Shown here: positions 32,471-40,322 of the stretch, piece after piece
Numbering within the stretch: position 1 is the first letter of the stretch
Layout of the letters: each line of letters opens with the position of its first letter
DNA from: Welwitschia mirabilis
Lineage: Eukaryota; Gnetophyta; Gnetopsida; Welwitschiales
NCBI GenBank assembly: GCA_051453625.1
Contig: JBOZIK010000001.1
Location: forward strand, 17,200,337-17,240,658
Reading direction: 5' to 3'
Length of the DNA: 40,322 bases
Translations under genes and position numbers: made by a program
The notes under the pieces: model-generated
Told to the model about the DNA's origin: nothing
Database searches by the model: none
The model's input: the letters and a program-made list of their open reading frames with translations, nothing else

Positions 32471-33160
32471 TAACGTAGACTCAATTCATCCTCAAGCAAA
32501 TTGTAAAAACTGGAATCATAAAATTTATGAATGCTAAAATCATTTACTCCATTGCTGATGGTGAGTGGGTTAGCCCCTTGATAGTAGTTCCTAAAAATGA
32601 TGGAAAATGACATATGTGCATAGAATTTTGAAAACTAAATGCGGTAACCAAAAAATACCACTATCCTTTACCTTTTCTTGATCAAATTCTTAATAGGATT
32701 TAAGGTCATGTTTTTTTTACTATTACCTTGACAGTTATGGTACGTAAAATTAGTTTTGCATTTCTAGAGAGGACTAAGCCAAAACTACTTTTACTTTTCC
32801 TTTCAGTACTTTTGCTTTTACATACATGCCTTTAGGCTTTGTAATGCTCTTGGTACTTTTTATCATGATATGGTGAGTTTATTTTTTAATATGCTTGAGG
32901 ATTTCATTGATATTTTTATAGATTACTTCTTTATTTATGCTAAAACTTTTGAACAAATCTAAGATTATTTAGACAAAGTATTAGACTATTGCATTTCTAA
33001 TGGCATCCAGTTAAGTTGGGAAAAGATTCTTTATCTTATAGAAAGTGGCATTATTTTAGGTCATCATATCTTTCAAGAAGGAATTAAATAGATGCTTCTA
33101 AATTTAGTATTATTCAAATTCTTAGTCTCCTTAGAAATGTTAAAAAAGTTCGATCTTTTT
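32471..33160 (+). pseudogene. Reverse transcriptase of copy A1
   Basis: In order: VKTGIIKFMNAKIIYSIADG, EWVSPLIVVPKNDGK, a stop, HMCIEF then KLNAVTKKYHYPLPFLDQIL (RT fingers), a frameshifted middle with 'T.FtfPFsTfAft.mPlGfCNAlgTF' readable across frames at 32775-32855, and the catalytic block IFIDYFFIYAKTFEQI, in which the second Asp of the DD pair is Tyr (codon 32924-32926). It continues LDYCISNGIQLSWEK and ESGIILGHHIFQEGIK. The enzyme is dead by that residue as well as by stops and frameshifts. Confidence 0.85.
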
Positions 33161-33757
33161 CTTGGTTATTGTGGTTTTTACCATCAATTCATTCATAATT
33201 ATTCTTTTATTTATAAATCCCTTCACTTATTACTAGAGAAAAATGATAAATTTGAATGGAAACAATCTTCTCAATTTGTTTTCGATAGGTTTAATTACAA
33301 ATTTTCTTATGCTCCTATAGTGATAAGAACTGATTCAGATCTTGATTTTGAGCTTATGTATGATGTGAGTAACTTCGCCGTGGATGGGGTTCTTTATCAG
33401 AAATATGAGAATGATTTTAAAGTTATATCTTATCCTAGCAAATCTTTATCTAGAGCTCAAATGAACTACACCACTACAGAGAAAGAGATGCTAGTCGTTA
33501 TCTTTTACCTTGATTTTCTTAGATATTATCTTTTAGGCTTTCATATGAATATTTACACCAACCATGCTACCATTCATTACCTCGTGATCAAGAAATATTC
33601 TAGTACTTATTTGATTAAATGGATTCTTATTATGCAAGAGTTTAACTTGACCATCATAAATAAAGTAGGGAAGCATAATTCTATTGCTAGTAACTTATCT
33701 CAACTTCCTTCTCCTCTAGATGATACTATCATTGATGATTTATTTTCTGATGAGTAG
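33161..33757 (+). pseudogene. RNase H of copy A1 (longest open frame of the window)
   Basis: The frame 33092-33757 is open for 221 codons: GYCGFYHQFIHNYSFIYKSL (the RT tether), then LDFELMYDVSNFAVDGVLYQ with the first catalytic Asp, SYPSKSLSRAQMNYTTTEKE with the Glu, LDFLRYYLLGFHMNIYTNHA (where 'vyTDHaal' has Asp replaced by Asn), and HNSIASNLSQLPSPLDD, the domain end with 'aDhLSRL' changed to SNLSQL. Several catalytic or conserved positions are altered although the frame is open, so the open frame does not mean function. It ends at a stop at 33756, before the integrase words. Confidence 0.85.
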
Positions 33758-33779
33758 CTTTTCACTATCTCTTTTTCTC

Positions 33780-35115
33780 ATCCTCCTCTATGGTATGCTA
33801 ACATTATGAACTATCTTGTAACCATGAAAACACCAAAATATTGGACCTATAACTAACGCAAATCTTTTCTTCATAGGATAGATGACTATGAGTGGATTGA
33901 ACCACATTTGTACGATAGGTATAAAGACCAAATCATGAGAAAATGTGTGTTTGATTGGGAGATACCTGAGATCCTTCATCTCTATCATGGTGGTATTTGT
34001 GAAGGACATTTTAGTAGACATAAAATTGTGATAAAAGTCCTCCATTTTGGTTTTTACTTACCTTCTCTTTTTTGTGATTCATTTGAATTTGTTATAAGGT
34101 GTGATCCTTATCAGCATTATGGTAGCCTTGTTCATTCATAGGAAATGTCTCTTAGACCTATTCTTAAGTGTGATACTTTTGATTGTTGGGGTATTAATTT
34201 CATAGGCCTTACTCATCCACCTTCTTTTGATAAAAATTATATTTTAGTGGTTGTAGACTATGTGACTAAATGAGTTAAAGCCATACCTACTTCTTTGAAT
34301 GATGCCTAAACTATCTGTCATTTCATTACAACTCATATCTTTTATTGATTTGGTTTTCTTAGAGTTATCATTAGTGATAAATGTACTCATTTTATTAATT
34401 AACTTTTTAAGAAACTTATTCTATCCATTGGTATAGAACATAGAGTAGATTATGCTTATCATCCTTAAACTAATAGACAAGCTCAAGATGCCAATAGAGA
34501 AATATAGAAAATGCTTTAAAAACTTATTTCTATTAATAAAAAATCTTGGGCTTCTAAGATTAACAATGTACTTTGGGATTATCATACTACTTGAAGTACT
34601 TCTCTTGGTTTTTCACCTTACAAACTTGTATATGGTAAAGTTTGTATGTTACTAATTAATGTGTGTTACAATTCTTATCATGTATCTCATCAACTTGATT
34701 TTGTGAATTTTAATGAAAAAATTAAATATATATTAACCCAGTTACATCATCTTAATGAAAAAAATCATGCCATACATCATTAATTAATTCATAAAGCCTA
34801 AGAAAAGTTCAAACATGATAAAAAGATTTTTCATAAAAAGTTTGAATCTAATTAACTTATCTTGTTATATCATACTAAAGTTCATCTTTTGAATAACAAT
34901 TAGACCTCTAAATGGTTAGATCCTTACCTTGTAGAGAAAGTACATCTTAATGGCTCAGTTGAAATTTTAGGTTTAACAACTAGAGAGATTCAGAAGGTTA
35001 ATGAGGAACGGTTGAGATTATATGAGGGATCTTTAGATACAACGATGAACATGATAGAAGTGCTTATTTTAGAGGCTCCCCTTAGTGAGAAGGACTTCCT
35101 CTCTATCATTGATTG
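33780..35115 (+). pseudogene. Integrase of copy A1
   Basis: It begins PPLWYANIMNYLV (33782). The open part 33908-34141 covers the HHCC zinc finger: LHLYHGGICEGHFSRHK, LPSLFCDSFEFVIRCDPYQH, where the third metal ligand is kept and the fourth is Tyr (A3 keeps it: YDPCQYYG). The core shows WGINFIGLTHPPSFDKNYIL (first catalytic Asp is Asn here; A3 keeps IDFIG), FLRVIISDKCTHFIN (second Asp kept) and, after a stop, TNRQAQDANREI with the Glu. It goes on through SLGFSPYKLVYGKV to a conserved end REIQKVNEERLRLYEGSL, then MIEVLILEAPLSEKDFLSII. No chromodomain was seen. Confidence 0.85.
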
Positions 35116-36490
35116 AGTTCTTTATTAGCCTACTCCTTTAGCTAAATATTATGATATTACCTAATTATCTTTTAAACTTGACTTGTGTATTATTTTATGA
35201 AGTTTCATGATTAGTTTTATACTTGGGTATTTACAGGTAGTAAGATTGGATTCACCCACTCTTGACACATTCTCAAGTCTATGGACTTCCTTTAAAGGAA
35301 GATGCTTTAGCTTCATGTATTTTTTTCAATGGTGTTAAATTCTTGGGTTGTTTGAGAATGTTCTTTTCTATCTTTTATCTCACTTATTTACCTTCATCTT
35401 TTTTGAGTGTGTAATCATGTGGGAATTTTTTAAAAAGACAAAAAAGATAGAAAGATAATGATCATAAGTTATTCTATTTTGTGATTTAATGAAAATATGT
35501 AATCACCATGATGTTCTACTACATTGGGTTAAATATTTCTAAAAAAAATATTTGGCAATTTTAGTAGCTATAGAAACTCCACTGAGGGATCAGTTAATCA
35601 TGCTTCGTGAGTCCTTACTTCTCTGATAGTGGTTGCACTTCCCTCATCATGGAAAAAGAAATAAACATTAAGGTTAAGGGTCAATGGTATTCCTAGTATC
35701 ATTAGAGGTATTGCTTATTTTTCAAACTCTTAGGATTCCCACTTGCTCATTTTACTTTTAGAGAGTTGGATGAGTTTATGGGATGAAGGTAGGTGAGTTC
35801 ATTTTTAAGTAACTTTTGATTTTGACATTTATTATTTTATACACTTGAAGCTTCGACTATCACCATAACCAATGCCTTTTCAAATGAACTTTATAAAGTT
35901 AATACATTTGATCATGCATATTTAGTTAAGTGATGTTATGATTTTTTCCTTGGAAGTTTGCTAGGTTAGTACTTATGGTAGGTAAACAATCTTCTCCTTG
36001 TTCCTTATGTCCATTCTCTCTTTGTTTTTCTTTGGATTTTTAGTTTAGGGTTTCAAAGTTATTTTTGCATTTTTATTATTCCTTCATATATCCTTAATAA
36101 TTTAGTAGTTTTCTTAGTATTTTATCATGATAAATAATTTTTCTAAAAATGCATTTAAAAATTTTTAAAAGAACATCTTTCCATTTTCGAGTCTTTATGA
36201 GTTCCCTTATAGATTATCAAGTTCTAAGTATATCATGTTTTCAATTTATATTGGTTCATATTCATATAATTTTTTCTTACTAGTTTTAACCTATATAGTT
36301 TTTTTTTTTAGCCATAGTTTTTTTTCCCATGAATGTTTATCCTTTTTCTTTTGGTTTTCCTGGTTTTCTTGATTTTTTGTGTGATTTTCTGTTTTCTATC
36401 TTTTTCTTTTTAGAACTGTTACTTAAATGATCATATTTGAGCCTAACTTTTATGGATGATCTTTTTCTTTCTAAAAAACTCTTTAATGCC

Positions 36491-36533
36491 CTAACATCCA
36501 CCTTGTCATCTAGATAACACTGGGCAAATGATA
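36491..36533. promoter_or_regulatory. Tetrad motif, A1 3' region 1
   Basis: Core GTCATCTAGATAAC with left arm ACATCC and right arm ATGATA; about 43 bases. Confidence 0.55.
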
Positions 36534-36551
36534 GTCTGATTTTTTCTGAGA

Positions 36552-36592
36552 GTTGTCCTAAGGTTGTTGTCTAGATAATGTGACCAGACAAT
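36552..36592. promoter_or_regulatory. Tetrad motif, A1 3' region 2
   Basis: Arms GTTGTCC and AGACAAT, core GTTGTCTAGATAAT. Confidence 0.6.
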
Positions 36593-37344
36593 TGTGAGAT
36601 AACACCATGGTTTAAATTATTTTTCTTTATTTTCTCTTGTTTTATCATAATTTTCATTCATTTATTTAATATAGAATAACTCCTTTAGCTAGCACCAGCA
36701 TTTTGAAGCTTATCCCACTCAATTTCGTTGTCAGATTTAAAAGATTTCATCAGATTTACAAACATGAGGTATGTTTTTCTATCCTTCTATTTTTTACTTT
36801 TTCTCCCATTTTTAGCCTTTTGATACATATTTTTCATATATATCATTTAGGTTTTCCCACTCTTCATTTTGGAACTTACAAATTTGAGTTTCACCACACA
36901 TTTTTCGAGTTATAATCATTTTTGTGTATTACTAGGCATTTTTAGGTTTTCATATTTCGCACTCATTTTCTTGCAAATTGTAAATCATATCATAGTGGTT
37001 CTTTAGGCAAATTGATTAGTTCAACATTTTCTATGACTTTACTAGATTAGATTTTTCATTTGAGCACTTCAAATTTTCACCTCATGGGGGGCCCACTAGA
37101 TAGTCAGTTTTCGCAGTTTTTGTGTTTCTATCCATTTTTCTCTCATGTTTAGATAATTTAGGATGCATTGCATCTTTTAGTAAGGTAGGACATATTTTTA
37201 ACATTTTTTCTAGTTTTTCATCAATTTTAGGGGTTATTATTACGCATCCATGTGATGTTTTATCTTGTCTATCTGTTTTTACATGATAGTTTTGTGTTTT
37301 GATTGAGTAGGTCATGTACACATAGAGCTAGATAGGCTGAGGCT

Positions 37345-38460
37345 ATGGTTGATCCTATAGAGTAGGAGGTAGGCCCTTTAGTTAAGCCTGAGATAGAGCG
37401 TGTAGAGCCTGCACATCCACCACCTTGACATGGATGATCCTTGAGCATTTAGACTATTAGTATCTATGTTATGTGATATTTTAGAGACTTCATACATCAT
37501 ATAGAGCAAGAGGTAGATTAGAGATTAACATATTCATGGTTCTAATGGAGCACAGATGCACATGGTTCTTATTATGCATTAGAGATGAGAGAATTCTATG
37601 ATACCATGCATATAGAAAGGCGACCTGATGCTTATGGTCAGCTTTAGGATATGATTGTTTCTTTTATACAAGACCACAAGATAGATATTCTCCCATCCCA
37701 CATTATAATTATTACAAATCTTAAAGGGCTTAAGAGTAATCATATCCATTTAGCTAGTGGGATAGAAGAGCATCAAGCCTACGATGCCATTTTAAACATC
37801 CTAGTTGACTTGATTACAGATTGATAGGGAGTAAATGTTACTTAGCTGATTCTTGCCTACAGAGTTATACATAGAGGACTGATTTATAACATTAGTCCAT
37901 CACTTTATGACAATCATGCTATAGTAGCACATTTACAGATTCTGGCAGCTTTTTGTCGAAGGGAGCAAATAGAGTTATCCACTTCTATGATAGAAGCATG
38001 ACACTTACAGACACTCTAATATCCATGCCTCCTCTCAACTCTTTTCAAATGATTTGGGATACCAAAGCTCATGGATGAGCAGTGTATCTCTCACATTCAA
38101 ACTTTTACTCACTACCTACAGGACATGGGTATATAGGTGTCAAAAGAGGTAGAAAGAGATTAGGTATAGAGACCTAGAGTTAGAGCTTCCCTAGAGTAAA
38201 TTTAGGCTCTCCTGGATGAGACAACTAAGACCATCATAGGTTTCATTAACACAGGTATCTAGGCACTTGATCAGAGGATCCATACCTTTGAGCAGATAGT
38301 TGAGTAGTGAATCCTATCCATTGAAAGGAAAGAATAGCACATAAAGGATCAGATGATGGGCATGCATTAGCACATTATCTTTATTTAGTAGAGTATGACT
38401 ATAGATATTCCATAGTTAGTTCATGTCCAAGGCAATGAGACAGTCAGATCTAGTGTTATA
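37345..38460 (+). pseudogene. Extra ORF after integrase, family A
   Basis: ATG at 37345 opens MVDPIE and, after a stop, EVGPLVKPEIERVEPAHPPP. From about 37577 a long stretch is open with few stops: ALEMREFYDTMHIERRPDA, MIVSFIQDHKIDILPSHIII, LASGIEEHQAYDAILNILVD, ISPSLYDNHAIVAHLQILAA. The order 'REFY...v.g..id..p..I...' resembles the putative plant transposon protein domain found in extra ORFs of Athila-type elements; I name it by pattern only. The tail (ALDQRIHTFEQIVEQ, ILSIERKE, HIKDQMMGMH) looks like a coiled coil. GC content is visibly higher and stops fewer than in pol. It sits where some plant gypsy elements carry an 'env-like' ORF, but I see no signal peptide or membrane segment. Absent from A0 and A2 as far as they are present. 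Confidence 0.6.
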
Positions 38461-38781
38461 TTTCTAGATGTCTGTCTCCTTGTGGATCTTTGGCATCCTC
38501 CTTTTTTTTCCCTGCTTTTGAGCCAAATTCCGAACCATAGTTCATCATGCATTAGATTAGGTATGTGATTTTTCACTATATTATGTATCTCCCCTTCTAT
38601 ACTTTTTGTACTAAAAACTTTTTTCTGATATTATATAGATATATCATTTTTCTATCATGGTGTATTTACTTCTTTCTAATTTTTACATGATTATCGTTTG
38701 ATTTTTATGATGAGGATTTATTTATACTTAAGCAAATGTTTCATTCTTGGCTATTTATTTTAGTGAAGGCTATTTATTATG
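38461..38781. mobile_element. 3' end region of A1, no LTR found
   Basis: AT-rich, with AATTTTTACATGATTAT at 38678 also seen at 638 in A0, so it belongs to the family-A 3' region. No TGTTG LTR start is seen before the N gap (38782-38881). Confidence 0.5.
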
Positions 38782-38881
38782 NNNNNNNNNNNNNNNNNNN
38801 NNNNNNNNNNNNNNNNNNNNNNNNNNNNNNNNNNNNNNNNNNNNNNNNNNNNNNNNNNNNNNNNNNNNNNNNNNNNNNNNN

Positions 38882-40322
38882 TTACACTGACCATTCTGAC
38901 ATTTATTACCTTATGACCAAAAAATATTCTAGTGCCTATTTGACTAGATGGATCCTTCTTATGTAAGAGTTTAATTTGACCATCATAGATAAATCAACTA
39001 AGCATAATTCTATTGCTGATCATTTATCTCGGCTTCCTTCTTCTCTAAATGATACTATCATTGACGCTTCCTTTCCTGATGAGTAGCTTTTTACTGTCTC
39101 TTCTTCTCATCATCCTCCATGATATGCCAACATTGTGAATTATCTTGTAACCACAAAAAAACCACAACATTGGACCTACAACCAATGTAAATNNNNNNNN
39201 NNTCTTTTCTCCATGGAATAAGTGACTATGAGTGAATTAGGCCACATTTGTATTGTAGGTGCAAAGATCAAATCATGGGAAAATGTATGTCCGATTAGGA
39301 GATACCTAAGATTTTTCATCTTTGTTATGGTTGTGTTTGAGGAGTACATTTTAGTGAAAATAAAAATTCAATGAAAACTATCCATTCTAGGTTTTACTAC
39401 CCTTCTCTTTTTCATGATTTATTTGATTTTGTTAAAAGATATGATCCTTGTCAGTATTATGGTAGCATTGTTTATTTATAGAAAATGCCACTTAGACCTA
39501 TTCTTGAGTGTGAGATTTTTGCTTATTAGGGTATTGATTTCATAGGTCCTACTCATCCATCTTCTTTTAATAAAAATTACATTTTAGTAGCCGTAGATTA
39601 CATGAGTAAATGGGTTGAAGTCATACCTACTTCTTTAAATGATGCCTAAACTATTTATCATTTTCTTAAAACTTATATATTTTAGATATTTTGTTTTCTT
39701 AGAGTATCATGAGTGATTAGCCTACTTATTTCATTAATGTACTTTTTAAGAAACATCTTTTATCAACTAGTATAGAACATAGAGTAGCTTATGCTTATCG
39801 TTCTCAAACTAATGAATAGGCTGAAAATGCAAATAAAGAAATAAAGAAAATGCTCCAAAAAATTGAATCTATTAATAAAAAGTCTTAGGCTTCAAAGCTT
39901 AATAATGTACTTTGGGCTAATCGTACTACTTGGCATACTTCTCTTGTTACCAGTTGATGTGTGTTACAATTCTTATTATGCATCTTATTAACTTAATCTT
40001 ATAGATTTTAATGAAAATATTAAATATATATTAGCCCAATTAGATCATCTTGATGAAAAAGAACTACTACAATACATCATTAATTAATCTATAAAGCCCA
40101 AGTAAAGTTCAAACATAATAAATAGATTTTTTATAAATAGTTTGAGCTTGGTTAACTTATCTTATAATATAATACTAGAGTTCATCTTTTAAATAAAAAG
40201 TTAACCTCTACATAGTTAGGTCCTTATATTATGAGAAAGTGCATCTTAATGGCTTAGTTAATATTTTAGATTTATAAACTAGAGAGATTTAAAAGGTTAA
40301 TGGGAAATGTTGAAATTATATA
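38882..40322 (+). pseudogene. RNase H end and integrase of a further copy (A3)
   Basis: It begins inside RNase H (YTDHSDIYYLMTKKYSSAYL, keeping the Asp that A1 has lost) and follows A1 33551-35030 closely to the window edge. Readable words: NSIADHLSRLPSSLND, YANIVNYLVTTKKPQHWTY, YDPCQYYGSIVYL, GIDFIGPTHPSSFNKNYILV, DYMSKWVEVIPTSLNDA, then broken frames, and LAQLDHLDEK. It keeps first-Asp and Cys residues altered in A1, but has its own stops and a 10-N gap (39193-39202). Part of the integrase between 'TSLV' and 'VDVCYNS' (about 39945) is deleted. It is joined to A1 through an N gap, so adjacency is not proven. Confidence 0.85.

Larger units (their letters stand above)
35116..37344 (+). mobile_element. 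Post-integrase noncoding region of A1
   Basis: The first 600 bases are shared with A2 (11919-12545 reversed) and 35895-37210 is shared in part with A0 (1-600). No frame is open in all copies, so conservation reflects common descent. Two tetrad motifs lie at about 36492 and 36552. A G-run GGGGGG sits at 37085, and GTAAGGTAGGACAT at 37180 aligns with the G-rich tract of A0. Confidence 0.65.

Noticed and set aside
33788-34045. Minus-strand open frame
   Set aside because: Shadow of the integrase zinc-finger region of A1 on the plus strand.
37082-37321. Minus-strand 79-codon frame
   Set aside because: Lies in the family-A 3' noncoding region, is not open in A0, and has no motif.
37345-38460. Envelope glycoprotein gene
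   Set aside because: Position fits the 'env-like' ORF of some plant gypsy elements, but no signal peptide, membrane segment or cleavage site is visible.

Overview
The window is plant nuclear DNA, very AT-rich, and made almost entirely of old, broken transposable elements. I see no intact host gene, tRNA, rRNA or CRISPR array. The evidence for a plant is three kinds of Ty3/gypsy polyprotein of the non-chromovirus (Athila/Tat-like) type, an LTR followed by a decayed primer-binding site matching plant tRNA-Asp, a LINE reverse transcriptase and a CACTA-like palindromic MITE. I cannot name the species. Nine runs of N (10 to 249 bases) mark a draft scaffold, and two of them are flanked by near-identical sequence, which suggests unmerged contig ends.

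Layout. 1-1833: 3' noncoding region and LTR of a family-A gypsy element. 1834-5430: no recognisable gene. 5430-6935, minus strand: gag-linker, protease and N-terminal RT of an Athila-like element (family C). 6936-10135: mostly featureless, with a (TA)n tract. 10136-10712: LINE RT fragment, ending next to a forward family-A LTR (10713-11918). 11919-19683: a nearly complete family-A element on the minus strand (copy A2): post-integrase region, INT, RNase H, RT, PR, gag, leader and 5' LTR; it abuts the forward LTR in the wrong orientation. 19684-21690: unassigned DNA holding a CACTA-like MITE. 21700-24003, plus: family-B RT-RNase H-INT, then a purine tract and a relic ORF on the opposite strand. 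25099-27955: unassigned, with a degenerate repeat cluster. 27956-38460, plus: copy A1 with LTR, PBS, leader, gag, PR, RT, RNase H, INT, a 2.2-kb noncoding stretch and an extra ORF. 38882-40322: copy A3, RNase H-INT only.

All coding regions carry many stops and frameshifts. Most stops stand where Gln, Trp or Arg would be expected, the pattern of C-to-T decay of methylated DNA on both strands. The copies are therefore fossils, read here by conserved protein motifs.

The most unusual signal is a 40-bp dyad-symmetric motif seen about 18 times, only within family A. It has four half-sites of the form TCGTCC, two direct (positions 3-8 and 15-20) and two mirrored (21-26 and 33-38). The two best LTRs carry three copies at identical spacing (114 and 124 bp) in U3, upstream of the TATA box. 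Further copies lie in the leader before gag and in the 3' noncoding region. Its length and spacing are kept although its CpGs are decaying, which suggests a cis-acting function for the element: a clustered protein-binding site or an RNA/DNA hairpin.
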